Below are positions 56,130-64,000 of a stretch of DNA of 64,000 nucleotides, in pieces. This stretch comes from Xanthomonas sacchari (lineage in GTDB: Bacteria; Pseudomonadota; Gammaproteobacteria; Xanthomonadales; Xanthomonadaceae). The notes beneath the pieces were generated by a model that searched no databases, had not been told where the DNA came from, and saw only the letters and a program-made list of their open reading frames with translations. Made by a program: the position numbers and the translations under genes. Positions within the stretch are counted from its first letter, which is position 1, and every line of letters begins with the position of its first letter. Location of the stretch: the NCBI RefSeq assembly GCF_024266585.1, contig NZ_CP100647.1, forward strand, positions 248,001-312,000. Reading direction: 5' to 3'.

Positions 56130-56152
56130 CCCCTCTCCCGGTGGGAGAGGGG
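56130..56152. terminator. Bidirectional hairpin between convergent genes
   Basis: CCCCTCTCCC and GGGAGAGGGG pair around a 3-base loop, between the receptor end (56059) and the patatin gene end (56162). It belongs to a short dispersed family also seen at 51668 and 57354. Confidence 0.6.
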
Positions 56153-56161
56153 AGGGAAGCC

Positions 56162-57190
56162 TCAGTCCTTCGGCTTGCAGGGATCGTCGCGGCGCAGCAG
56201 GCGGCTCAGCCGCGATGGCGGTTCGCACGGCGGCCGCGCCGGTTGCGCCGCCTTCGCGGCGGCCGCCGCGGCCTCCGCGCGCTGCTGCTGCAGTTGCGCC
56301 AGCTTGGCCTTGATCTGCGGCATCGCCGCCAGCGCGGCCTTTTCGCCTTCCAGGATCGCGGCGTTGCGCTGGGCGAAGTCTGCCGCGCCGATATCGTTGA
56401 CCTTGGGCCGGATCACGATGTCGGCCCGGCCCAGTTCCTGTTGGCCCAGGCGCTGGCCCATGATCGCGATCGACTGGTTGACGGTGCCGAGCATGCTGCC
56501 CGGGTTCTTGCCGCTGGCCTTGCTGGAGATGTCCACGGCGATGACGAAGTCGGCGCCGAGCTGGCGCGCGGCGTCCACCGGCACCGGGCTGACCACGCCG
56601 CCGTCGACGTAGTGGAACTTGCCGATGGCGACCGGCTCGAACACGCCGGGGATGCTGCTGGACGCGCGCACCGCCTGGCCGGCGTTGCCGCGTACGAACA
56701 CGGTGCGCTCGCCGTCTTCCAGCCGGGTGGCGACCGCGGCGAACGGCTTGGCCAGCTTCTCGATCGGCTTGCCCTTGAGCTGGGCGTTGACGTAGTCCTG
56801 CAGCGCCTGGCCCTGCACCAGGCCGCCGGAGAACAGGCGCATGTCGCGGATGCTGCTCTCGTCCAGCGCCACCGCCGCCTGCTGCATCTGGAACGCGTCC
56901 ATGCCGCTGGCGTACAGCGCGCCGACCACGCTGCCGGCGCTGGTGCCGGACACCACCGTCGGCTCCAGGCCGTTGGCCTGCAGCATCTTGATCACGCCGA
57001 TGTGGGCGAAGCCCTTGGCCGCGCCGCCGCCCAGGGCGATGCCGATGCGCAGCGGCTTGGCGGCCGGCGTCGGGGCCGGTCCGTTCACCACCGGGGCCGG
57101 CGGCGCCGGCTTGGGTTCGCCGCCGCAGGCGGCAAGCAGGCCGAACAGGGACAGGGACAGCAGCAGGCGCGGGGAGCGGAACACGGTCAT
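56162..57190 (-). CDS. Patatin-like phospholipase lipoprotein
   Basis: A 342-residue lipoprotein (lipobox LLAAC, Cys22) followed by a Pro/Ala linker and a patatin domain (~residues 45-260). It has the oxyanion loop LGGGAAKGFAHIGVI, nucleophile GTSAGSVVG and the Asp of the dyad in YVDGGVVSPV. The C-terminus is a coiled-coil-like Gln/Ala stretch and a basic end. The protein resembles NTE/RssA-type lysophospholipases and would act on membrane lipids from the periplasmic face. The start at 57190 is supported by the lipobox position. Confidence 0.9.
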   Translation of the reverse strand: MTVFRSPRLLLSLSLFGLLAACGGEPKPAPPAPVVNGPAPTPAAKPLRIGIALGGGAAKGFAHIGVIKMLQANGLEPTVVSGTSAGSVVGALYASGMDAFQMQQAAVALDESSIRDMRLFSGGLVQGQALQDYVNAQLKGKPIEKLAKPFAAVATRLEDGERTVFVRGNAGQAVRASSSIPGVFEPVAIGKFHYVDGGVVSPVPVDAARQLGADFVIAVDISSKASGKNPGSMLGTVNQSIAIMGQRLGQQELGRADIVIRPKVNDIGAADFAQRNAAILEGEKAALAAMPQIKAKLAQLQQQRAEAAAAAAKAAQPARPPCEPPSRLSRLLRRDDPCKPKD

Positions 57191-57353
57191 GGCAGCGTCG
57201 CGGAAAGGTGGAAGGAGCCGGCGCGAGCATAGCCGCATCCTCCTGCACCGCCCACGACCGGAGGTCATGCCGTGGGTGGTCCGGGCGCTTCAGCGGAGGC
57301 CCCGCTTGGGCGCCTGCTTCTGTGAGGCGCTGCGCGCCGTACCCTCACCCCAA

Positions 57354-57376
57354 CCCCTCTCCCGATGGGAGAGGGG
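57354..57376. repeat. Hairpin CCCCTCTCCC/GGGAGAGGGG
   Basis: A 10-bp perfect stem near the end of the AIM24-family gene, the same family as the hairpin at 56130. Possibly a terminator for the minus-strand gene. Confidence 0.55.
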
Positions 57377-57391
57377 CGAAAGCACGCGGCC

Positions 57392-58405
57392 TCAGAAGTT
57401 GTTGTCGCCGTCCAGGATCCGGCCGAAGCCGCCGAGCACCGAGCCTTCGCCGCGGTTCTGCCCGCCGCCCTGCGGCGCGGCGGCGAACATGCGCCCGGCC
57501 AGGCGCGAGAACGGCAGCGACTGCAGCCACACCTTGCCCGGGCCGGTGAGGGTGGCCAGGAACATGCCCTCGCCGCCGAAGAACATGCTCTTGATGCCGC
57601 TGACTGGGCGCACGTCCATGTCCACCGAGGCGTGGAACGCGACCACGCAGCCGGTGTCCACGTCCAGCCGCTCGCCGGCGGCCAGTTCGCGCTCGACCAC
57701 GCAGCCGCCGGCGTGCACAAACACCCAGCCGTCGCCCTCGAGCTTCTGCATGATGAAGCCTTCGCCGCCGAACAGGCCGGTCATGATCTTGCGCTGGAAG
57801 TGGATGCCCAGCGACACCCCGCGCGCGCCGGCCAGGAAGCTGTCCTTCTGGCAGATCAGGCGGCCGCCGTGCTGGTCCAGCTTCATCGCCAGCACGGTGC
57901 CGGGGTAGGGCGCGGCGAAGGCGACCTTGGCCTTGCCCTGGCCCTGGTGGGTGAACACGGTGGTGAACAGGCTCTCGCCGGTGACCAGGCGCTTGCCGGC
58001 CGACAGCAGCTTGCCCATCAGGCCGCTCTGGTTGCCGCCGGAGCCGTCGCCGAACACGGTGTCCATCTGCACCGCCGCGTCCTTGAACATCAGCGCGCCG
58101 GCCTCGGCCACCGCGCTCTCGCCCGGGTCCAGTTCGATCTCCACGAATTGCATCTCGTGGCCGACGATGCGGTAGTCGATCTCGTCGGCGCGGCCGCCGG
58201 CAGCGGGCGGCGGCGGCAGGCCCGGCGGCAGGAAGGACGCGCCGCCCTGCAGGGCGGCGATCTGCGCCACCGGAAGCCAGCCGCTCTGGCCCTGGCACCA
58301 GGCCAGCGCGGTGGGGTTGTTGCGGGCGAAGGCGACCGCGTCGGCATCGTCGAACGGGCCGGAGCGGGTCTGTTCGCTGCCGGTCAGGAAATACCACTGG
58401 CTCAT
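57392..58405 (-). CDS. GYF_2-AIM24 (TIGR00266) family protein
   Basis: A 337-residue protein. Residues 1-50 form a GYF_2 domain (QWYFLTGSEQTRSGPFDDAD). Residues ~75-320 are an AIM24/TIGR00266 beta-sandwich with repeated glycine-rich turns (GLMGKLLSAGKRLVTGE, GGEGFIMQKLEGDG, KSMFFGGEGMFLATLTGPG). It is soluble, without signal peptide; bacterial members lack a defined function. The very C-terminus GGFGRILDGDNNF is conserved in relatives. Apparently monocistronic. Confidence 0.85.
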   Translation of the reverse strand: MSQWYFLTGSEQTRSGPFDDADAVAFARNNPTALAWCQGQSGWLPVAQIAALQGGASFLPPGLPPPPAAGGRADEIDYRIVGHEMQFVEIELDPGESAVAEAGALMFKDAAVQMDTVFGDGSGGNQSGLMGKLLSAGKRLVTGESLFTTVFTHQGQGKAKVAFAAPYPGTVLAMKLDQHGGRLICQKDSFLAGARGVSLGIHFQRKIMTGLFGGEGFIMQKLEGDGWVFVHAGGCVVERELAAGERLDVDTGCVVAFHASVDMDVRPVSGIKSMFFGGEGMFLATLTGPGKVWLQSLPFSRLAGRMFAAAPQGGGQNRGEGSVLGGFGRILDGDNNF

Positions 58406-58686
58406 GGGTGCGGGTCCTTGGCGGGAAGTCGCGGCGAGTCTAACGGTCCGCCGCAACGGCAGACACCTGCCCATCGGCAGGGGGCGGCCGGCGCGGCCGT
58501 TGCCGTCGAGGCCGGGGCGCGGGACGGCGTTTTGCAAACCGTTCGTCGCAAAAAACATGACGGTGCTCAAGAATGCAGGCGCATCGCCGCTACTCAGCTC
58601 ACTGCCGCCACGGCCGTGTCCTTCGGGAAGGGATGCGGGGCCGGGCAGTCATCATCGCCAGCCCGCAATAGATTTGGGGAAATTCA

Positions 58687-59856
58687 ATGAAATTCAATGT
58701 TTTACTGTTGAGCGGCGCGCTCGCGCTCGCGTGTTCCGGCCGCGTGCAAGCCCAGGACGGCCCCGAGCTGTCCTTCAGCGGCTTCGGCACCCTGGGACTG
58801 GTGCACTCCACCGAGGACCGCGCCGACTTCACGCCGGACCTGCAGACCACCGAAGGCGCCGGCGCCAGCCAGCGCACCTCGCCGCGCCCGGACTCGCGCA
58901 TCGCCGGCCAGGTCAACGCCACCTTTACCGACAAGTTCAGCGGCGTGCTGCAGGTCACCAGCGAGTACGCCGAGCGCGCCTCGTACACGCCCAAGGTCAC
59001 CCTGGCCCACGTCAAGTACCAGTTCGCCCCGGACTTCGCGGTCCGCCTCGGCCGCATCACCGCGCCGCTGTACATGCTCTCGGAGTACCAGCGCGTCGGC
59101 TACGCCACGCCGTGGGTGCGTCCGCCCTACGAGGTCTACAACTACCTGATGGCGATGGACGGCGTGGAAGGCGTGTACACGCGCAACGTCGGCCAGAGCG
59201 TGCTCAGCGTGCAGGGCTTCTACGGCCGCATCGATTCCAAGAAGGCCGAAGTGCACGCGATGCGCGGCCTGTCGCTGGTGCTGGACCAGGGCGCCTCCAC
59301 CTACCGCGTGGCCTACATCAAGGGCAATGCCGACTACCGCACCGCCGACCTGGACCGGCTGTTCGGCCTCTACCGCCGGATCAACCCGGCCCTGGCCGAG
59401 CGCCTGGACACGGTCGGCGTCGCCGGCAGCTTCGCCAGCGTCGGCTACAGCTACGATCCGGGTCCGTGGTTCGCGCGCGCCGAAGTCATCCGCGCCGACT
59501 ACTCGCCCTCGCTCAACGGCAAGAACACCGCCGGCTACGTGAGCGCCGGCGCCCGCTTCGGCGCGCTGACCCCGTCGTTGACCTACGCCAACGTCGACAA
59601 GAAGGCGCCGGTGATCGCGCCGGGCGCCGATCCGCTGGGGTTGATGACCCGCGCCGTCGCGCTCGCCGAGAACGGCCGCCACAGCTATACCGCCTCGCTG
59701 CGCTGGGACGTGTACGAGAACGTGGCCTTCAAGTTCCAGGCCAGCCACATCGTCAACAACGCCGGCTCGTACGGCAGCCTCGGCAACATCCAGCCGGGTT
59801 TCCGTCCTGGCGGCAGCTACAACCTGCTGTCGGCCTCCTTCGATTTCGTGTTCTGA
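58687..59856 (+). CDS. Outer-membrane porin of a porin-binding protein-chemoreceptor operon
   Basis: A 389-residue porin with a signal peptide (ending RVQAQ, ~residue 22) and alternating beta strands: ELSFSGFGTLGLVHSTED, FAVRLGRITAPLYMLSEYQR, and the terminal Phe in SASFDFVF. It is ten bases upstream of a phosphate-binding-like gene, which is 19 bases upstream of a chemoreceptor, forming an operon. The ligand is unknown. Confidence 0.82.
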   Translation: MKFNVLLLSGALALACSGRVQAQDGPELSFSGFGTLGLVHSTEDRADFTPDLQTTEGAGASQRTSPRPDSRIAGQVNATFTDKFSGVLQVTSEYAERASYTPKVTLAHVKYQFAPDFAVRLGRITAPLYMLSEYQRVGYATPWVRPPYEVYNYLMAMDGVEGVYTRNVGQSVLSVQGFYGRIDSKKAEVHAMRGLSLVLDQGASTYRVAYIKGNADYRTADLDRLFGLYRRINPALAERLDTVGVAGSFASVGYSYDPGPWFARAEVIRADYSPSLNGKNTAGYVSAGARFGALTPSLTYANVDKKAPVIAPGADPLGLMTRAVALAENGRHSYTASLRWDVYENVAFKFQASHIVNNAGSYGSLGNIQPGFRPGGSYNLLSASFDFVF

Positions 59857-59866
59857 GGACGACGCC

Positions 59867-60289
59867 ATGAATGCTTACAAGATTGCCGGTGCTGCGGCGC
59901 TGGCCCTGCTGTTCTCCACCGCCGCGCAGGCCGAGGTGGTGGTGGTGATGTCGTCCAAGAGCCCGGTGGACAGCCTGAGCAAGGATCAGGTGGCGCAGAT
60001 CTTCCTGGCCAAGTCCAACGCCTTGCCGGGCGGCGCGCAGGCCACGCCGATCGACCAGGAAGAGGGCGCCAAGGCGCGCGAGGAGTTCTACAAGAAGGTC
60101 ACCGGCCGCGACGCGGCGCAGCTCAAGTCGTACTGGTCGCAGCTGATGTTCACCGGCAAGGCGCAGCGTCCCAAGCACGTGGCCGGCGACGATGCGGTCA
60201 AGAAGGCGGTCGCGGCGTCGCCTGGCGCGATCGGCTACATCGATGCCGGCACGCAGGACGCGAGCGTCAAGGTCGTCTTCAAGCCCTGA
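59867..60289 (+). CDS. Short PstS-like periplasmic binding protein
   Basis: A 140-residue protein with a signal peptide (residues 1-22, AAQA). The mature part shows one lobe of a PBP-like domain: [32 protein letters not shown], then [20 protein letters not shown] and [11 protein letters not shown]. It is half the length of a true PstS, and the family is annotated as phosphate ABC transporter substrate-binding-like. Together with the porin and the chemoreceptor it could form a ligand-sensing module. Confidence 0.82.
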   Translation: MNAYKIAGAAALALLFSTAAQAEVVVVMSSKSPVDSLSKDQVAQIFLAKSNALPGGAQATPIDQEEGAKAREEFYKKVTGRDAAQLKSYWSQLMFTGKAQRPKHVAGDDAVKKAVAASPGAIGYIDAGTQDASVKVVFKP

Positions 60290-60308
60290 CCGCCACCGGA
60301 GAGCCTCC

Positions 60309-62492
60309 ATGATGAGACGTCTGCTTTCTCTGCCGTTGTTCTGGAAGATCCTGCTGCCGGCGGCGGTGTCGATCCTGTGCCTGCTGGGCTACATCGGCTT
60401 CAGCACCGTGGTGTTCCAGCGCAACAACGGACATCTGGAGGCGATCCGCGACGTGCACTTCCCGGTGCTGGACACCATGACGCGCAATGTCGCCGCGCTG
60501 GACAAGATCATCAACGGACTGAACGGCGCGGCGGCCGCCGGCGACATGGACATGCTCAACGCGACCCGTCCGATCGCCGAGCAGATCCACGCGTCCTACC
60601 TGAAGCTGCAGAAGACCGACCCGGGCAATGCCCCGGAGCTGGCGCGCCTGGGCAAGGAGTTCGACGCGTACTACGCGCACGCCTCGGCCGTGGCCGCGGC
60701 GTTCGCGCAGCAGCGCGAACCCGACGCGGCGGAACTGGAGGCGATGGCGCCGTCGCTGGAGCGCTACCGCACCCACCTCAACGCCATGCACCACAGCGCC
60801 GACGCGCGCTTCCGCGCCACGGTGCAGAACGCGGTGGACAGCTCGATCGCCGCCAGCGTCGGCGGTCTTGTGGTGGGCGTGCTCGGCGCGTTGGCCTGCA
60901 TCGCCTTCGGCTGGATCGTCGCGCGCGCCATCACCCGTCCGCTGCGCCGCGCCATCCGCACCGCGCATGCGGTGTCGCAGGGCAAGCTGGACAACCCGAT
61001 CGCGATCGACAGCGTCGACGAGGTCGGGCAGCTGCTGCAGGCCATGGACAGCATGCAGCGCCAGCTGCGCCGGGTGATCCAGGCGCAGACCGAGATGGGG
61101 GCGCAGCACGAGGCCGGCGTCACCAGCCACCGCATCGCCGCCGGTGACTTCCCCGGCGAGTTCGGCAGCATGGTCCAGGCCAGCAACGCCCTGGTCGAGG
61201 GGCACATCGCGGTGACCCTGCGCGTGGTCGAGCTGATCAAGCGCTATGCGCGCGGCGACCTGTCGCAGGAACTGGAAACCTTGCCGGGCGAACGCGCGGT
61301 GATCACCCAGTCGCTCAACGACGTGCGCCGCAACCTGCTGCGCATCAACGGCGAGATCCAGCGGATGGCCGCGGCCGCGGCGGCCGGCGACTTCACCGCG
61401 CGCAGCGACGAGGCCGCCTTCGACTTCGACTTCCGGCAGATCCTGGTCGATCTCAACCAACTGATGAGCACGGCCGACCGCAACCTCAACGCGCTGTCCT
61501 CGCTGCTGCAGGCGGTGGCCAGCGGCGACCTGACCGGGCGCATGCACGGCGAGTTCGAGGGCGTGTTCGCGCGGATGCGCGACGACGCCAACGCCACCGT
61601 CGCCCGCCTGACCGAGATCGTCGGCCGCATCCAGCACTCCTCCGCCGCGATCGACGCGGCCGCCGCCGAGATCGCCGCCGGCAACGACGACCTGTCGCGC
61701 CGCACCGAGCAGCAGGCGGCGAGCCTGGAGGAGACCGCCGCGTCGATGGAAGAGCTGACCTCCACGGTCAAGCAGAACGCCGAGTACGCGCAGCAGGCCA
61801 ACCGCCTGGCCGCCGGCGCTGCCGCGGTCGCCATGCAGGGCGGCAACGTGGTCGGTCAGGTGGTGAGCACGATGGAGGGCATCGCCTCCTCGTCCCGGCG
61901 CATCGGCGACATCATCGGCGTGATCGACGGCATCGCCTTCCAGACCAACATCCTGGCGCTCAATGCCGCGGTGGAAGCCGCGCGTGCCGGCGAGCAGGGC
62001 CGCGGCTTCGCGGTGGTCGCCGGCGAGGTGCGCACGCTGGCGCAGCGCTCGGCCAATGCGGCCAAGGAGATCAAGGGCCTGATCGAGGAGTCGGTCGACC
62101 GCGTGGCCGATGGCTCGGCCCTGGTCGGCCAGGCCGGCACCACCATGCAGGAGATCGTGGCCTCGGTGCAGCGCGTCACCGACATCATGGGCGAGATCTC
62201 GGCTGCCTCGCGCGAGCAGTCGGCGGGCATCGAGCAGGTCAACACCACGGTGGCGCAGATGGATCAGGCCACCCAGCAGAACGCGGCGCTGGTCGAAGAG
62301 GCCACGGCCTCGGCGCGGGCGATGGAAGAGGAGGCAGGCCAGCTGAGCCAGTTGGTCGCGCTGTTCCGCCTGGGCGCGCCCGGGTCGGTACAGGCACCGC
62401 CACCGGTGCAGCTGGCGCACGCGGCACCGGTGGCGGAAGAGACCGCGGCGGCGTCGCCGGCCGCGGCCGTGGAGGACGCGCTCGACGCGTGA
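60309..62492 (+). CDS. Methyl-accepting chemotaxis protein with several HAMP domains
   Basis: A 727-residue chemoreceptor: first membrane helix (~11-30), helical periplasmic sensor (~31-180), second helix (~182-205), then repeated HAMP-like units ([28 protein letters not shown] mark the turns) to ~430 and a signalling domain. The hairpin tip reads [21 protein letters not shown] flexible Ala/Pro C-terminus lacks a CheR-binding pentapeptide. It overlaps nothing and closes the operon; the periplasmic partner may be the preceding binding protein. Confidence 0.92.
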   Translation: MMRRLLSLPLFWKILLPAAVSILCLLGYIGFSTVVFQRNNGHLEAIRDVHFPVLDTMTRNVAALDKIINGLNGAAAAGDMDMLNATRPIAEQIHASYLKLQKTDPGNAPELARLGKEFDAYYAHASAVAAAFAQQREPDAAELEAMAPSLERYRTHLNAMHHSADARFRATVQNAVDSSIAASVGGLVVGVLGALACIAFGWIVARAITRPLRRAIRTAHAVSQGKLDNPIAIDSVDEVGQLLQAMDSMQRQLRRVIQAQTEMGAQHEAGVTSHRIAAGDFPGEFGSMVQASNALVEGHIAVTLRVVELIKRYARGDLSQELETLPGERAVITQSLNDVRRNLLRINGEIQRMAAAAAAGDFTARSDEAAFDFDFRQILVDLNQLMSTADRNLNALSSLLQAVASGDLTGRMHGEFEGVFARMRDDANATVARLTEIVGRIQHSSAAIDAAAAEIAAGNDDLSRRTEQQAASLEETAASMEELTSTVKQNAEYAQQANRLAAGAAAVAMQGGNVVGQVVSTMEGIASSSRRIGDIIGVIDGIAFQTNILALNAAVEAARAGEQGRGFAVVAGEVRTLAQRSANAAKEIKGLIEESVDRVADGSALVGQAGTTMQEIVASVQRVTDIMGEISAASREQSAGIEQVNTTVAQMDQATQQNAALVEEATASARAMEEEAGQLSQLVALFRLGAPGSVQAPPPVQLAHAAPVAEETAAASPAAAVEDALDA

Positions 62493-62544
62493 GCCGCCGG
62501 AACCGCGCCCGTGGCCGCTGGCGCGGCCGCGGGCCGCGCTGGCC

Positions 62545-63378
62545 CTACAGCGCGCTGGCCGGGTGGACCTGCAGCACGTCGGCTTCCGCGGTGCAGTCGC
62601 GACCCGGGATCCGCCCGGCGGCGCGCGCGGCGGCGATCTCGCCGCGTGCCGCGGCCAGGTCGGTGCGGAAGGCCGGATCGTCGTGCAGCCGCGCCACCGT
62701 GGCCGCGCCCATGAAGCGGCCGGCGAGCACGTCGCTTTGCCAGTGCACGTTGCACACCAGCCGGCTCTCGGCGTAGTTGCGGCCGCGCGCGATCAGCGCA
62801 TCGGCGCGTTCGGGCGCGATCTCGCTCAGGATCAGCGCCCAGGCCCAGCCGATGGCGCTGTGTCCTGAGGGATAGGAACCGCTCTGGCGCAGGTCGTCGA
62901 GATCGCCCGGGGTGCAGACCGCCTGCTGGTTGCGCAGGAACGGCCGCGGGCGCTGGTACTGGCGCTTGGCCGCCTTGGTCGCGGCGCTGGCGTCGATGCG
63001 GCTGCGCTCCAGCAAGGTGTACAGGTGCGGGGTGTGCTGCGCGTCGATCGCCACGCCCAGCGCGCAGGCGAACTGGCCGGCGCCGCTCGGGAAGCTCAGG
63101 TCGGCATCGCGCGCGGCCTGCTGCCAGCGCGCGCTGCCGCGCAGGGCCAGCGCCTCGCGGTTGACCGCCAGATCCAGCGCCTCGCCCGGCGAGCCGGCCG
63201 CCGGCGGCGCCGGCAGCAACTGCAGGCTGTCCGGCAGCGCCGCGGCCGGCAGATAGCCCACCGCCTTGGTCGGCGCCGGCGCCGGCGCACGCAGCGCGGG
63301 ACCGCTGCAGGCGGCCAGGGCGAGCGCCAGCGCGGCGGCGGCGGCGGAGCGGGAATGACGGGCGGACAGCACGGACAT
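62545..63378 (-). CDS. Class A nonspecific acid phosphatase (PAP2 family)
   Basis: A 277-residue lipoprotein-like or exported phosphatase (LALALAACSG near residue 25). The three PAP2 motifs are intact: KRQYQRPRPF, YPSGHSAIGW and SRLVCNVHWQSDV, with nucleophilic His in the last. It resembles PhoN/PhoC and would release phosphate from organic esters in the periplasm. Neighbouring the phosphate-binding-like operon (convergent), a link to phosphate acquisition is plausible. Confidence 0.92.
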   Translation of the reverse strand: MSVLSARHSRSAAAAALALALAACSGPALRAPAPAPTKAVGYLPAAALPDSLQLLPAPPAAGSPGEALDLAVNREALALRGSARWQQAARDADLSFPSGAGQFACALGVAIDAQHTPHLYTLLERSRIDASAATKAAKRQYQRPRPFLRNQQAVCTPGDLDDLRQSGSYPSGHSAIGWAWALILSEIAPERADALIARGRNYAESRLVCNVHWQSDVLAGRFMGAATVARLHDDPAFRTDLAAARGEIAAARAAGRIPGRDCTAEADVLQVHPASAL

Positions 63379-63469
63379 GCGAACTCGGACAGCGAGGGTG
63401 GACCGGTCAGTGTACGGCGCGACGCAGCGGCAGGTCGCCCATGGCGGCCTGCCACGGCGCCCGATTGCC

Positions 63470-63537
63470 GTAGGAGCGGCTTCAGCCGCGACGGGCGTTC
63501 TGGCGAAGGCCCGTCGCGGCTGAAGCCGCTCCTGCAG
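63470..63537. repeat. Inverted pair of REP-like hairpins
   Basis: Two near-perfect elements in opposite orientation at 63470-63492 and 63513-63537, between the acid phosphatase start and the rhomboid gene end. Confidence 0.88.
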
Positions 63538-63575
63538 ATGCCGATCGGCGCATTCCGGGCACTGCTCTGCCCGTC

Positions 63576-64000
63576 TCAGCCCCGGTCCTGCTCGTCGCGC
63601 GGCGGGAAGCGCAGCACCACGCCGCGTGAGGCCTGCGGCGGCTGCCATAGCGCCGGCACCTGGGCCGGCGGCGGCGGTTCCAGTTCGTCGTCGGCGACGC
63701 GGATGTCGTCGGCGTCGTCCTCGTCCTCCCAACTGTAGCGCTGCCGCGGCGGCAGCGGATCGCGATGGCGCAGCAGCAGCGCCGCGACCACTCCGCCCAC
63801 CGCGCCGCCCAGGTGCGACTGCCAGGACACCCCGTCCTCGTGCGGCAGCACCGTCACCAGCATGCCGCCGTAGAACAGGAAGGCGATCATGCTGGCGGCG
63901 ATCGCGGCGCGGTCGCGGCGCAGCAAGGCCAGCACGAACACCAGGAACAGCAGGCCGTGGGCGACGCCGCTGGCGCCCAGGTGATGGCTGCCGGGGTCGC
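63576..64000 (-). CDS. Rhomboid-family intramembrane serine protease (C-terminal part)
   Basis: The minus-strand frame is open to the window edge. The visible ~140 residues contain the active-site GASGVAHG, a membrane helix (LLFLVFVLAL), a further helix, and the catalytic histidine helix SWQSHLGGAVGGVVAALLL. A Pro/Asp/Glu-rich cytoplasmic tail follows (WEDEDDADDIRVADDELE). The N-terminal helices lie outside. Catalytic Ser and His are both present, so the protein is likely active. Confidence 0.85.
   Translation of the reverse strand, partial: DPGSHHLGASGVAHGLLFLVFVLALLRRDRAAIAASMIAFLFYGGMLVTVLPHEDGVSWQSHLGGAVGGVVAALLLRHRDPLPPRQRYSWEDEDDADDIRVADDELEPPPPAQVPALWQPPQASRGVVLRFPPRDEQDRG

Overview
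The window is GC-rich DNA, most likely from a Xanthomonas species or a close Xanthomonadaceae relative. The evidence is four TonB-dependent receptors, a FabV enoyl-ACP reductase, a carbohydrate/uronate locus with its own TonB receptor, and many short dispersed hairpin repeats in the intergenic spaces. Genus is an inference from gene content; no rRNA, tRNA or housekeeping marker is present to fix it. No phage genes and no CRISPR array are seen.

Layout. 0-10 kb: tail of an AdhP-type alcohol dehydrogenase with a DUF779 gene; Ku preceded by a translationally coupled small gene; L-lactate dehydrogenase with its GntR regulator and two TTGGT-N3-ACCAA operators; an isoprenylcysteine-methyltransferase-like gene; a NarL/DesK-type two-component pair; fabV, flanked on both sides by repeat-rich spacers. 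10-18.7 kb: 2-keto-3-deoxygluconate kinase diverging from a TonB receptor and a very large LamG-type secreted protein.

18.9-28.6 kb is an accessory region. Its left part (19.2-22.8 kb) is clearly AT-richer and carries gene cassettes, each ending in an integron attC-like site that overlaps the stop codon. Three attC sites closely resemble the well-known aadA-type attC, and three more diverged sites belong to another type. No integrase gene is visible, so this is an integrase-less attC cluster. It is interrupted by a remnant of an IS30-like transposase and a REP-associated tyrosine transposase. The cassettes encode a GvpU-like protein, a two-helix membrane protein and a 384-residue protein of unknown function. 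From 23 to 28 kb come lipoproteins, HEPN and DUF4431 fragments, an immunity-like protein and several frameshifted genes.

28.7-39.1 kb: DUF4431 and DUF3828 proteins, two more TonB receptors (the second in a tight iron-uptake operon with DUF3325, DUF3649-like and PepSY membrane proteins), and a GGDEF protein with a degenerate active site.

39.4-51.7 kb is a uronate/pectin-type catabolic region: two esterases, a MhpD-family hydratase with a TRAP transporter, a LacI regulator, a glyoxalase-fold protein, KduI, KduD and an RpiB/LacAB isomerase. Two identical 18-bp sites precede the hydratase-TRAP operon and kduI. Related sites sharing ten bases lie in the kdgK/TonB-receptor divergent promoter 32 kb away, which suggests one regulon covering import, the KduI-KduD steps and phosphorylation of KDG by KdgK.

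51.8-64 kb: phenylalanine hydroxylase with a divergent Lrp-type regulator and palindromic operator; a siderophore-type TonB receptor behind a Fur-box-like sequence; a patatin lipoprotein; an AIM24-family protein; a porin, short phosphate-binding-like protein and poly-HAMP chemoreceptor operon; a class A acid phosphatase; and the 3' part of a rhomboid protease.
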